A stretch of DNA of 64,000 nt from Nissabacter sp. SGAir0207 (GTDB lineage: Bacteria; Pseudomonadota; Gammaproteobacteria; Enterobacterales; Enterobacteriaceae): assembly GCF_005491205.1 (NCBI RefSeq), contig NZ_CP028035.1, positions 1,922,001-1,986,000 of the forward strand, written 5' to 3'. The position numbers and the translations under genes are program-made. Within the stretch, counting starts at the first letter, position 1; each line of letters opens with the position of its first letter. The notes under the pieces are model-generated. The model saw only the letters and a list, made by a program, of their open reading frames with translations. It was not told the origin of the DNA and did not search any database. Positions 25,216 to 34,710 of this stretch are shown here, piece after piece.

Positions 25216-28200
25216 TTATTTGAAGTCGGCGTAGGGGGTCAGTGGATTAGGCGGGAGATCCAGGTCGCCCTGCCAGCCGCCGGCGGAGTAGCGGATGTAG
25301 ATCTGGGCGTGGCTGGGGGTGTAGTCCTCCGCCTGCTGGATGTCGATGCCGGCACCGAGCGTCCAGTGGGAGGTGAGCCGGCGCTCTACAATCGCCTGCA
25401 CCGTATAACCAAAGCCGGTGCTGCTGCTGCCCTGCTCGATGGCGTCGCGGTCGGCGTAGCTGGCGGGCACCAGTCCCTGTAACGGGTAGCGTGCCTGATC
25501 CTTGGTCTTCGAGTAAGACCAGGAGACCGAGCCGCCCAGTTGCCATGACCAGTTGTCACTGCGCTGGCGATAGTTGACCGGCACCGCCAGCGAGAAGTAC
25601 TGCTGCGGGCTGTAGTAGCCGCCCTGTCCCAGCGAGTAGCCGCTCAAATCCTTCTGGTAGTGCCATAACATGCTGTTCAGGCCGATGGTCGCCCGGCGGT
25701 TGTCTTCGTTGATCACCTTGTAGTAGTAGCCGCCCATCAGCCGGGTGCGCTGGTTGTCCGCAACGTTCTTGCCGGTGATCTGGTGGTAGCTCAGGTCAGT
25801 CCAAACGCCGTTCGCCCCGCCCTGATCATAGCTGCCGCTGAGGCTGACGCCGGTGGCGCGCACCCCGCCCCAGGTGGTGCCGGTGTTCGGGTCTTTGGTG
25901 CCAGCGAAAGAGAGCAGCGAGCTGGAGATGGGTCGCCGCGAGGCGCTGGCCGTCCAGCCAATCTGCCGCCAGTCGCCGCTGTAACTCAGGCCGCCGACCC
26001 AATCGACCACCTCAAAACCGAGTGGCGTGGTGCCGATGTCAGCGTTCCAGCGATCGTTGCGCCAGCCAGCGGCGAGGCTGGCACCGCGGGCGGTCTGGTG
26101 CTCATCGCCCTGACAGGAGACGCTGTCACAGGTGCCGAAATCCTCGCTGTAGCGGCCATCGCTGGTGTCAAAGGTGCCAGCGTCCATCTGCACGTAGTCG
26201 CTGCGCAGGAAGGCGCGGCCATCGCCGAGCGGCATATCGGCCTGCAACATGGTGGTGTTGGCCGATAGGTCTGAGTAGCCGCCGGTGCCGCTGGAACCCC
26301 AGTAGTCATGGCCGAGGGTGAGCGTTACCTCCTGCTGGCGGTAGGCGTCGGCAGCATCGGCACGGATGCCGCGCTTCAGCCAGTCATCCCCGGCGTGGTT
26401 GCGCGTCAGGCGGGTGTAACCCTCGTTGTCACGCGGGGTGGCGGGCGTGATGCCGCTGGAGACCATCGCCTCACCGAAATCCTCACGCGCCTGCGGGTAG
26501 TCGCCCCGCTGCTGCGCCAACCGCGCGCTGTCGCGGAAAATCAGTGCGCTGGTCAGCCCCGGCCCCGCCTGACGGGCGGCGGGCTTGAGGCGGGCGAGCA
26601 GTGTGGCGGCACGCTCCGGCTCGCCAACGCCCTGCCAGGCGGTGGCGATGCGCCGCTGCTGGTTGAGGGTCAGGCTCTCCGCTGGCATCTTGCCCAGCGG
26701 CTCCAGTTGGCGGCGCGCGGCCGCCAGATCGCCGGTGGTTAGCGCCGTCTCGGCCAGCCCCAGTCGGGCATCGGCATTCGTCGGATCCTGTGCCAGCACG
26801 CGGTTAAAACCGGTACGCGCCGCCGTATAGTCGCCATCCTCCTGCGCCCACTCCGCCAACGTCAGTTCAATGCGTGGCTGGGGCGGCAGGCTGCGCAACA
26901 GCCGCGCCGCACCGGCCTTGTCACCCCGTTCGCGCAGCGCCAGCGCCCGGTTGATCGCCTGCTCCTGCTGCAACCGCTGCGCCAGTTCACGCATATTGTC
27001 CGACCACTGGTCGCGCGGCAGTTGGTTGAGCACCGCAATCGCCTGATTGTCACGATCGCGGGAGGAGAGGTAGAGCGCATAGGCGTAGTTCTCCTGTGCG
27101 CCGGGCGGATGGGCAGCGATAAAGTCGCGGAACAGCCGGTCGCCCTGCGCACCCTGCCCGATCTGTTGCAGCGCGCCCGCCTGACGGTAGACCAGCCAGA
27201 CATCATCCGGCGCATAGCGGCGGGCGGCGGCATAGGCCTCCGCCGCCTCACGCCAGCGCTGCTGTTGGTTAAGCTGGTCAGCTTGCGCGCTGAGCAGATC
27301 GCCCTGCAAGCGGTTGAGGGTGTCGGTCAATCCCTTGCGCTGGCTGGCAGGCAGGCTGTTGAGGAAGGCCAGCGCCCGCTCCGGGGACTGCTTCTGGTAG
27401 ACGTTGGTCAGCCCGCGTAGCGCGCTGCCGTTGTCCGGCTCAATGCGCCGCGCCTGCTGGTAGAAGCGCTCTGCCGCCGGCAGGTCGTTGCGCGCCAGCG
27501 CCACATCACCCCGGCCAAGCAGCGCGTAGGGGTCGTCGCTCTCCAGCGGCACCGCCTGCTGGTAGAAGGTGTCGGCCGCCGCAAAATTATTGGCTTTAAG
27601 GGCCTTATCGCCCTGCTCAATCAACAGCCAGTAGCGGTTGCTGTTGATTAGGCTGGTCCACTTGCCGCTGTGGAAGCCGTCGGTGTCCACCTTCTGCGCC
27701 TGCTCGAACAATCCGATCGCCTTGGCACGGTCGCCGGAGCGCGCCCACGCCACGCCGAGCGCACCGAGCAGATCCGGGTCATTGGGGGTGGCACGCAGCG
27801 CCTGCTCCAGCACCGGGATCGCCTCGCGGCTGCCGCCCTGATCAACCTGCGCCAGCCCACGCAACCGCGCCTGATAGGCCGGGTCGGCCAGCTGGGTCTG
27901 CTGGCGTGCCAGCTCCTGCCGACCGGCGGTGGCGGCATTGCCGCTGTCAAACACCGTCAGGAAGCGGTTGAGCGCCGCCACGCTCTCTGGCGTCACCGTC
28001 ATGCGTTTGATGCGGTTGAGCCAGATATCGCCAGCGGCCTCGCGGGAGGCGGCATCCTTCGCCACCTGCTCCAGCATCGCGTAGCCCTCCGGCTCGCGGT
28101 TTTGGCTGAAGAAGAGTTGGGCCAGCGCCATTCGCACCTGGGTGTCACCGGGCGTGGCGCGATCGATGGCCTGTAACTGGCGGGTGGCCTCCGGCGCCTG

Positions 28201-28719
28201 CTGTGGCATCCGCGCCACCAGTTGCCAGTACTCCACCGCCAGCTCCGTGCTCGGCGGCGGCCCCTTGAACACCGAGTCATAGGCGGCGCGCGCATCGTCG
28301 AGTCGACCAGCGGTCGCCAGCAGCCGCGCCTGTTGCAATTGCTGGCGCTGGTCAGGCTGGGTCAGCCCCACCAGCACCTCCGCCTGACGAAACAGCGCCG
28401 AGCCGGGCGCGACCTGTTGCAGCCGCGCCAGCTGTTGCTGTGCCAGCGTGGCGTTGCCCTGACGCAGCGCCAGCCGCAACCGCGCCATGATCACCTGCGG
28501 GTTGGCCGGTGACATCAGCTCCAGCCGGTGCAGCGACTGCTCCACCAGCGCATCCTGATGAGTGGCCTCACCCAGCCGCACCTGGCCCAGCAGCCATGCC
28601 TCGGGTGACACTGCCTCACCGGCTGGCGGCGAGAGCGCCTGCTCCACCGCCGGTGCCAGGGGGGAGAGCGTCAGGCTCAGGGCCAGCGGCAGCGCTGGCC
28701 GCAGAAAGGTTTTACGCAT
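25216..28719 (-). CDS. bcsC: BcsC, cellulose export outer-membrane channel with TPR scaffold
   Basis: A 1167-residue protein (E. coli ~1157) that guides nascent cellulose through the periplasm and outer membrane. The signal peptide MRKTFLRPALPLALSLTLSPLAPA is followed by a long array of TPR helices (about residues 30-780; repeats such as ANPQVIMARLRLALRQGNATLA and NDPDLLGALGVAWARSGDRAKA). Then comes the C-terminal BcsC beta-barrel (~830-1167) with many aromatic alternating strands. It follows bcsB after only two bases; in E. coli the cellulase gene bcsZ lies at this junction. It is last in the bcsRQABC transcript. Confidence 0.95.
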   Translation of the reverse strand: MRKTFLRPALPLALSLTLSPLAPAVEQALSPPAGEAVSPEAWLLGQVRLGEATHQDALVEQSLHRLELMSPANPQVIMARLRLALRQGNATLAQQQLARLQQVAPGSALFRQAEVLVGLTQPDQRQQLQQARLLATAGRLDDARAAYDSVFKGPPPSTELAVEYWQLVARMPQQAPEATRQLQAIDRATPGDTQVRMALAQLFFSQNREPEGYAMLEQVAKDAASREAAGDIWLNRIKRMTVTPESVAALNRFLTVFDSGNAATAGRQELARQQTQLADPAYQARLRGLAQVDQGGSREAIPVLEQALRATPNDPDLLGALGVAWARSGDRAKAIGLFEQAQKVDTDGFHSGKWTSLINSNRYWLLIEQGDKALKANNFAAADTFYQQAVPLESDDPYALLGRGDVALARNDLPAAERFYQQARRIEPDNGSALRGLTNVYQKQSPERALAFLNSLPASQRKGLTDTLNRLQGDLLSAQADQLNQQQRWREAAEAYAAARRYAPDDVWLVYRQAGALQQIGQGAQGDRLFRDFIAAHPPGAQENYAYALYLSSRDRDNQAIAVLNQLPRDQWSDNMRELAQRLQQEQAINRALALRERGDKAGAARLLRSLPPQPRIELTLAEWAQEDGDYTAARTGFNRVLAQDPTNADARLGLAETALTTGDLAAARRQLEPLGKMPAESLTLNQQRRIATAWQGVGEPERAATLLARLKPAARQAGPGLTSALIFRDSARLAQQRGDYPQAREDFGEAMVSSGITPATPRDNEGYTRLTRNHAGDDWLKRGIRADAADAYRQQEVTLTLGHDYWGSSGTGGYSDLSANTTMLQADMPLGDGRAFLRSDYVQMDAGTFDTSDGRYSEDFGTCDSVSCQGDEHQTARGASLAAGWRNDRWNADIGTTPLGFEVVDWVGGLSYSGDWRQIGWTASASRRPISSSLLSFAGTKDPNTGTTWGGVRATGVSLSGSYDQGGANGVWTDLSYHQITGKNVADNQRTRLMGGYYYKVINEDNRRATIGLNSMLWHYQKDLSGYSLGQGGYYSPQQYFSLAVPVNYRQRSDNWSWQLGGSVSWSYSKTKDQARYPLQGLVPASYADRDAIEQGSSSTGFGYTVQAIVERRLTSHWTLGAGIDIQQAEDYTPSHAQIYIRYSAGGWQGDLDLPPNPLTPYADFK

Positions 28720-28721
28720 GG

Positions 28722-31010
28722 TCAGTCCTGATGGTCATCATGGGTCATCACACGACGGCGGCTCAGGCTGCGCAAGGCCATCCACAGCAGCAGCGCCACA
28801 ATCACCACCAGCACCGCAGCCATCACCGCCAGCCAGCCGGGATGGTTCGCCAGCGTGCTCCATGCCTGCTCCCACCACGGCAAATGGCCCACGTAGTAGA
28901 CGTCGCCGACGCGCAGGCTATTGACACCCGAGGCGCGCACCACCGCCACCGAGCCACTCATCGCCGCGCGTTTGCCGCTATCCTGCAAGGCATCGTTCAT
29001 CAGGCCCTGCCCCTCGGCGTTATTCGCCAGCAGCGCCACAATGCTGCGTTGATCGTTATTGGGCGACTGCACCCCAACAATCGCCGCCATCGGCGCGGAC
29101 GCCGTGATGGTCGTGCGGCTATCGGCGGTGGTATCGCCCTCCCCGGCCACGCTATCCGGCAGCGGCAGCGGGCGGCGCGGTTGGGTCACCCAACTCTGGG
29201 TGGCGTCCACCAGCACATTGAGCTGTTTGTCATTCTGCAAGTCAGGCGGAATGGCACCAATCATCAGGATATCGTCATCGCTCTGTTTGGCCTGCTGCCA
29301 GTTATCACTGATCTTCACCCCCAGCGCCGGATAGCCGGTCAGGGAGCCGATGCGCCCGAGCGTATCGAACAAGGTGGTCAGCTGCACCGGCTGGGGCTGC
29401 GGGTTGACCAGCACCAGCGTCTGCGACAGGTCGGCCATGCGGCTGAATGGGAAACCGGCATTGACGAAGGCGCGCAGGTCAGGCATCGGCATATAGTGGC
29501 GATAGCCCGAGAAGTCGATGGTGGAGCTATCGTCAATCACCACATGGTTATTGACGGTGGTAAAGGTTTCACAGCGATCGGTACGGCTACTGGCGATCAG
29601 CGAGGCGTACTCGAAATCGAAGCGCATCTGGTTGATGGCACCGAGTTTCAGTGCCGGGATATTGACCTGTTGCCCATCGTCAAACAGCCCCAGCAGCGGC
29701 AGGCGCAGCAGCTGTGCCCCCTCGCGGGTATCGGGCTTCAGCGGGAAGGCGTGGGCAAACTGGTTATTGAGGTTAATGCTCAGGTGCGAGGTGCTCGCCT
29801 GTGCCGGTGGCGTATAGCGATACTTCAGCTGCATGGTAATACCGGCATTGCGCACCAGATAGAGATCGGGCGGCAGGTTGAGGTTCACCGAGATCGGATA
29901 GGGCTGGATGCCGTCGGCCTGTAGCTGCTCCGGGAAGGTCTTCAATTCGCCGAAGGTGGTCGGCCGATCCGTATGCACCCAGAATGGCGCGTCATAGGGC
30001 TGGCGTGGCGCGAGCTGGTCAACCTTGGTCACTGCCACCTGTTGGCCGCGGAACAGAATATTGCCCTGCGCGATGCCGGTTACCGCCTGCACCAGATCCT
30101 TGTCATCGCGTCCCTGTACCACCAGCAGCTTCACATAGGGGTTATCCGGGTGGGTGATCATCTGCACCGTTGGCCCGGTAGCGGGCGGCAGGTCGCGCAG
30201 GAAGTCCGGGCGACGGTCATTGGTGGCGAACACCACCGCATGGCGATCCGGCAGTTGGTTATAGAGCACCGGGAAGTGCTGGCCGCGCCATTGGGCCTGT
30301 GTACCAAACCAGGAGGCCAGTTTGGCGGCCGCCTGCTGCATCCCGAGATCCGGCTGGCCAGCAAACACCATCGGCAGCGTCAGCGGCTGGTTGTCCCGTT
30401 TGTCGAAGAACGGCTCCGGGAAGTGCGCGAGATCGTTATCCACCGGCAGTTTCTGGACGCGCAGGTCGAGCGAGCTGGCCTTGCCGATATCCACCCACAG
30501 CGTGGTATTCGCCGGATTCTCACAGATGCGCTGATAGTGGCCAATGAACGACAGCTTCAGCCGGTTGAAGTCGCTGATGTAGCGCGGGTCAATCGGCAGC
30601 TGGATCTGGTTGGCCTTGCCGAGCTGGTCGGCGGCGATGGACACCACCCCCATTAGCTGGTCATTCAGGTAGACCTTGATCTGTGACTCCACCGGGATCA
30701 GCGAGGGCGACGGCGTATATTGGAGGTTAAGGGTCGCCTGTGTCACCACCTCATCGCTGCGCACGCCAAACTCAATCTGCCCCTCCGGGGCGAGGCCACG
30801 CAGGGTAAAGGTGCCGGGGGGTGGCGCCAGTTGGGGAAAGCCCAGCTGCATGTCGCGCACCGGGGCCGACGGGTTGCTGGCCGCCGGGGCATCCGGGGTG
30901 ACCAGCGGCGTCACGGGCAACTGGGCCTGAGCGTTCATGCTGACCAGCGTGGTCAGGCTAAGGGCAACGGCGGTATAGCAGGTCAATAGTCTAATCATCG
31001 GTGTCATCAT
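28722..31010 (-). CDS. bcsB: BcsB, cellulose synthase periplasmic/membrane-anchored subunit
   Basis: A 762-residue partner of BcsA (E. coli 779). Signal peptide LLTCYTAVALSLTTLVSMNAQA, then a large periplasmic region with jelly-roll and flavodoxin-like repeats (GPTVQMITHPDNPYVKLLVVQG; FDFEYASLIASSRTDRCET) and a C-terminal membrane anchor (WLAVMAAVLVVIVALLLWMAL), which packs against BcsA. The ATG at 31010 overlaps the bcsA stop as ATGA. The stop is two bases from the bcsC ATG. Confidence 0.95.
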   Translation of the reverse strand: MMTPMIRLLTCYTAVALSLTTLVSMNAQAQLPVTPLVTPDAPAASNPSAPVRDMQLGFPQLAPPPGTFTLRGLAPEGQIEFGVRSDEVVTQATLNLQYTPSPSLIPVESQIKVYLNDQLMGVVSIAADQLGKANQIQLPIDPRYISDFNRLKLSFIGHYQRICENPANTTLWVDIGKASSLDLRVQKLPVDNDLAHFPEPFFDKRDNQPLTLPMVFAGQPDLGMQQAAAKLASWFGTQAQWRGQHFPVLYNQLPDRHAVVFATNDRRPDFLRDLPPATGPTVQMITHPDNPYVKLLVVQGRDDKDLVQAVTGIAQGNILFRGQQVAVTKVDQLAPRQPYDAPFWVHTDRPTTFGELKTFPEQLQADGIQPYPISVNLNLPPDLYLVRNAGITMQLKYRYTPPAQASTSHLSINLNNQFAHAFPLKPDTREGAQLLRLPLLGLFDDGQQVNIPALKLGAINQMRFDFEYASLIASSRTDRCETFTTVNNHVVIDDSSTIDFSGYRHYMPMPDLRAFVNAGFPFSRMADLSQTLVLVNPQPQPVQLTTLFDTLGRIGSLTGYPALGVKISDNWQQAKQSDDDILMIGAIPPDLQNDKQLNVLVDATQSWVTQPRRPLPLPDSVAGEGDTTADSRTTITASAPMAAIVGVQSPNNDQRSIVALLANNAEGQGLMNDALQDSGKRAAMSGSVAVVRASGVNSLRVGDVYYVGHLPWWEQAWSTLANHPGWLAVMAAVLVVIVALLLWMALRSLSRRRVMTHDDHQD

Positions 31011-33634
31011 CTTGGTGAGTTCACAGCCTGGGGCGCCCCATGCGCCGCAGGAAGGGCCGTTACGCTACGGGGGGCCAATGAGATCAACCCGGCAAGCAGC
31101 GCATTGATCAGCCGCACGGGCGATCTGATCACTGCCGGCAAGTGGTCGGCCATCCGCACATAGCCGCGGATGCCCAGCAGCATCACTTCCCGCAGGCTGG
31201 CGAGTGGCCGGTCTTCCGGGAAGCTGTCCCCCTGCACCACCCAGGTATCGGCGCGCGCGAAGGTACACTGCACGAAGTCAATTTGCTGGCGCACGCTAAG
31301 GTTGTCGGTGCGCATCCCCAGCCGGTTGCCGAACTGGCGGGTAATGACGCAGGGGAAACTGAACTCCTGATTGCCGCGCCGTAACAGCAGATGCAGGCTA
31401 TCGTCGCGGCGGAAGTGGTCGGCGGCGTTCTCCAACTCGACGCCCACGCCGCCGTCGGAGTAGTCCACCAGCGTACAGGGGAAGAGGTGCCCGTCGGCGC
31501 GCATCAGGGCGGCGGGCAGCGCGATCTCCACACGGTGCGCCTGGCGAACCTGTTTCGCCTCAAAGGCCACCGCCGTCGCGCCGCCGAGGATAATCATGTT
31601 GTAGAGCACCCACAGCAAACTGACCACCACGGTGAGGCGCTCATCAGGGATGCCATCCACCAGCCGCCAGATCCCCACCAGCAGGCCAAACAGGTTGAGC
31701 AGCATCAGTACGCGGTAGGGTTTGGAGATATTCCAGTCCACATAGGACTCCTCCACCAGCCCTCCCTTGGCGGTGACGTCAAACACGCCGCCGTGCGGGC
31801 GGAACAGCGCCACCGTGGTGGGCCGGGCGATATACCACGCCAGCACCGTCTCGTAGATCTCGCTCCAGAAGGAGTGGCGGTATTTCCCTTGGATGCGCGA
31901 GTTGGTCAGGCCAGCGTGCACCATATGCGGGAAGACGTAGAGCACAATCGCCAGCGCGGGCGCATAGATGATGTAGGCGTGGAACAGCAGGAAGGCCAGC
32001 GGCGCAAGCAGGAAGATCAGCCGCGGCACGCCCGCGAGGAAGTGCATCATCGCATTGACGTAGCAGAGCCGCTGCGCCAGCTTCAGCCCTTTGCCAAACA
32101 GCGGGTTGTCGAGCCGGAAGATCTGCACCATGCCGCGCGCCCAGCGGATGCGCTGGCGGATATGCGAGGAGAGGCTCTCGGTCGCCAGCCCCGCCGCCTG
32201 CGGGATGCGGATATAGGCGGAGGTGTAACCATGCCGGTGCATACGCAGCGAGGTGTGCGCATCCTCAGTCACCGTCTCCACCGCAATGCCGCCAATCTCA
32301 TTCAGCACGTCGCGGCGCAGCACCGCACAGGAGCCGCAGAAGAAGGTGGCGTCCCACAGGTCGTTGCCATCCTGTACCAGCCCATAGAACAGCGCGCCCT
32401 CATTGGGGGCCTGACGGAACCGCCCCAGATTGCGCTCAAACGGGTCAGGCGAGAAGAAGTGGTGCGGCGTCTGCAACATGCTGAGCTGCTTATCCTTGAA
32501 GAACCAGCCCACCGTCATCTGGAGGAAGGAGCGGGTCGGCACGTGGTCGCAGTCAAAAATCGCCACCAGATCGCCGGTCGCCTGCTTCAGGGCGTTATTG
32601 ATGTTCCCCGCCTTGGCGTGCTCATGGGTCGGCCGGGCGATGTAGCGGATGCCAATCTCCTCGGCAAAGGCACGGAAGGCCGGGCGGTTGCCATCATCCA
32701 GCAGCCAGACATCCAGTTTGTCCTTCGGCCAGTCCATTCCCAGCGCCGCATAGAGGGTCGGCTTCACCACGCTAAGGTCTTCGTTATAGGTCGGCACCAT
32801 CACATCGACGTGCGGCCAGGTGGAGATGTCCTCTGGCATCGGCACCGGCTTGCGGTTCAGCGGCCAGATGGTCTGGAAGTACCCGAGCACCAGCACCAGC
32901 CAGGCATAGGTCTCCGCCACCAGCAGCGTGACGCCAAAGAACAGGCTCAGGGGATCGTCCCAGTTCAGCGTTTCGGTATAGCGCCACCACAGGTAGCGGC
33001 AGGAGACGGTCAGCGACAGCACAATCAGCATCAGCGTCGGCAAACGGCCGGGGATGTTGCGCACCACCATCGCGATGCCCCACAGCAGCAGCACAAACAC
33101 AAACTGGGAGAACAAACCAAACGGCTGGGAGATACAGAACCACGCCAGCACCAGCGCCACCGCGCAGCAGGCCAGATAGAGCACGCGCCGCAGCAGGCGG
33201 TTCATGCGTGCCAGCCGACGGATGGCCTGACGTTCCAACTGGCTGGAGGCCACGCGCGTCGGCAGGTGCGCCAGTTGGGCAATCATCTTCTGCCGCCAGC
33301 GCGACAGAATCGGCACCACGCGCCGCTCACGGGGGGTGCGCACCCGCCGGCCCGGCAGGGTCAGCAGCAGCCACCCGGCCTGCAACAGGTAGCGCAGGCC
33401 ATCCAGCAGCCGTGGCTTGTGCGGCGCGATGTGCGGGAACCAGTGGCGCGGATGGGCGCGCAGCGGCTGCCAGGCGGGCGACTCCAGCCGCAGAAACAGC
33501 CAGGCCAGCGCCACCCACATGGTCATCAGCGCGCTCGCCAGCACCCCGGCGCGATGGCGGCGGTAGTCCTGATAGCGCTCGCGCAACGCCTGCGTCACCG
33601 GCGGCAGCAGAAACAGCCTCAGCAGCGCACTCAT
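31007..33634 (-). CDS. bcsA: BcsA, cellulose synthase catalytic subunit with PilZ domain
   Basis: An 875-residue inner-membrane family 2 glycosyltransferase (E. coli 872) that polymerises UDP-glucose into beta-1,4-glucan and exports it. Membrane helices flank the catalytic loop containing VPTYNED, IFDCDHVPTRSF, TEDAHTS and QRIRWARGM. The C-terminal PilZ domain binds cyclic di-GMP through R697-Q-A-H-R701 and DYSDGGVGVE, so synthesis should be allosterically activated by c-di-GMP. The frame extends to 33664, but the ATG at 33634 overlaps the bcsQ stop as ATGA and gives the family N terminus MSALLRLFLL. Confidence 0.96.
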   Translation of the reverse strand: MSALLRLFLLPPVTQALRERYQDYRRHRAGVLASALMTMWVALAWLFLRLESPAWQPLRAHPRHWFPHIAPHKPRLLDGLRYLLQAGWLLLTLPGRRVRTPRERRVVPILSRWRQKMIAQLAHLPTRVASSQLERQAIRRLARMNRLLRRVLYLACCAVALVLAWFCISQPFGLFSQFVFVLLLWGIAMVVRNIPGRLPTLMLIVLSLTVSCRYLWWRYTETLNWDDPLSLFFGVTLLVAETYAWLVLVLGYFQTIWPLNRKPVPMPEDISTWPHVDVMVPTYNEDLSVVKPTLYAALGMDWPKDKLDVWLLDDGNRPAFRAFAEEIGIRYIARPTHEHAKAGNINNALKQATGDLVAIFDCDHVPTRSFLQMTVGWFFKDKQLSMLQTPHHFFSPDPFERNLGRFRQAPNEGALFYGLVQDGNDLWDATFFCGSCAVLRRDVLNEIGGIAVETVTEDAHTSLRMHRHGYTSAYIRIPQAAGLATESLSSHIRQRIRWARGMVQIFRLDNPLFGKGLKLAQRLCYVNAMMHFLAGVPRLIFLLAPLAFLLFHAYIIYAPALAIVLYVFPHMVHAGLTNSRIQGKYRHSFWSEIYETVLAWYIARPTTVALFRPHGGVFDVTAKGGLVEESYVDWNISKPYRVLMLLNLFGLLVGIWRLVDGIPDERLTVVVSLLWVLYNMIILGGATAVAFEAKQVRQAHRVEIALPAALMRADGHLFPCTLVDYSDGGVGVELENAADHFRRDDSLHLLLRRGNQEFSFPCVITRQFGNRLGMRTDNLSVRQQIDFVQCTFARADTWVVQGDSFPEDRPLASLREVMLLGIRGYVRMADHLPAVIRSPVRLINALLAGLISLAPRSVTALPAAHGAPQAVNSPR

Positions 33635-34323
33635 GCCGTGCCCCCCTTCAGGTTGATCAGGCACCAGTTTGCCAATATCACCATCTCATTGGCCGCCAGA
33701 CTCTGCGGGCGGTACTCCCCCACCGGCTGCTTGGCGGCCAGCGCCTCGCTCACCGCCTCATCGCGGTGAAGGGTCACCGGCACCAGCCCGGTCAGGCTGT
33801 GCTGCCACAGCAGCAGCAGATCCTGTTGCAGCTGGCTGGTGGGACTGAATTGGTTGACCAACAGCACGCTCTGGGGCGCGGTCGGTTGCTGGTGCAGGCG
33901 GGCATGGCAGTTGGCATCGGGAGCCAGCACCCGCAGCAGCCGGTCAGGCTGCGCCAGCGCCTGCCAGACCAGCGGGTCACTGCCGCTGGGGGTATCCAGC
34001 AACACCCACTGGTAGTGCCCGGCGCGGGCCAGCGCAGCGACGTCCGGCAGTGTGCCGGTATCACTGTGGCCGAAGGGCAGCAGATCCAGCCCCGGCAGGT
34101 AGCGCAATGCCGCCTGTTGCCAGGGGCGGCCCGCCTGCCCGGCCTCGGCCCAGCCGCGGCCGTCATCAAAGGGGACGTTGAAGTGCAGGCGCAGCAGGTT
34201 ACTGGGGCTGGCGTCCACCACCAGCACCCGCTCCCCCAGACTTTGCAGCGCCCAGGCCAGCCCGGCGGTCACCGCACTGGCCCCCACGCCGCCGCGTATC
34301 CCCTGTATGGCAATCACCGGCAT
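33631..34323 (-). CDS. bcsQ: BcsQ, MinD/ParA-like ATPase of cellulose synthesis
   Basis: A 230-residue SIMIBI-class ATPase needed for polar localisation and assembly of the synthase with BcsR and BcsE. The deviant P-loop is GIRGGVGASA near residue 8, with VLVVDASPSNLLRLHFNVPF as switch I, LLDTPSG as the Walker B region and HRDEAVSEALAAKQPVGEY near the C terminus, all as in E. coli BcsQ (250 residues; this one is ~20 shorter at the end). The ATG directly abuts the bcsR stop. Confidence 0.93.
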   Translation of the reverse strand: MPVIAIQGIRGGVGASAVTAGLAWALQSLGERVLVVDASPSNLLRLHFNVPFDDGRGWAEAGQAGRPWQQAALRYLPGLDLLPFGHSDTGTLPDVAALARAGHYQWVLLDTPSGSDPLVWQALAQPDRLLRVLAPDANCHARLHQQPTAPQSVLLVNQFSPTSQLQQDLLLLWQHSLTGLVPVTLHRDEAVSEALAAKQPVGEYRPQSLAANEMVILANWCLINLKGGTA

Positions 34324-34524
34324 CTAGACGGACTCCCCATCATCTGGCCGGGCGCTCAGCTCACTGAGCAGCGGCCAGCGCGCCAGCAGTTCCGGGATAC
34401 GTGCCTGCCGGGCAATATCCACATAGTGGAAGGCCGGTAGCCCGAAGGTGCGGTGCAGCGCTAAAAAATCATCACTGATGGGTGGGATAGCCGAAATGGG
34501 CTTATGTTGATCGCTGTTATCCAT
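34324..34524 (-). CDS. bcsR: BcsR, small regulatory subunit of the cellulose complex
   Basis: A 66-residue protein aligning with E. coli BcsR (62): a disordered N terminus, then DDFLALHRTFGLPAFHYVDIA and LARWPLLSEL. In E. coli BcsR stabilises BcsQ and BcsE. It is first in the bcsRQABC operon, with AAGGGATGAGGC before the ATG. Confidence 0.9.
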   Translation of the reverse strand: MDNSDQHKPISAIPPISDDFLALHRTFGLPAFHYVDIARQARIPELLARWPLLSELSARPDDGESV

Positions 34525-34710
34525 GCCTCATCCCTTAAACGGATCATTACCGATAACTCACTAAAAAATAGGAATTCCAGCCGTTATCACGCGCCGTCAT
34601 CCACTATTTTTTATGTGTAAAGTTTGTGTTTACAAATGCCAATGTTAGACTGACTTATAGGTTTTTTCCTAGTTTTCACTGGCAAACTTACTCACTAAGC
34701 AGAAAATTTC
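34525..34710. promoter_or_regulatory. Divergent bcs promoter region
   Basis: 186 AT-rich bases between the oppositely transcribed bcsR and bcsE. It must hold both promoters. No individual box is asserted. Confidence 0.55.

Noticed and set aside
31391..33769. A 792-codon open frame antisense to bcsA/bcsQ
   Set aside because: His/Gln/Arg-rich with no domains; it is the antisense shadow of a GC-rich gene with all bcsA motifs on the other strand. Many other long antisense frames (28509-29924, 45238-46299, 62573-63913, 12066-13550, 36482-37876) were rejected for the same reason.
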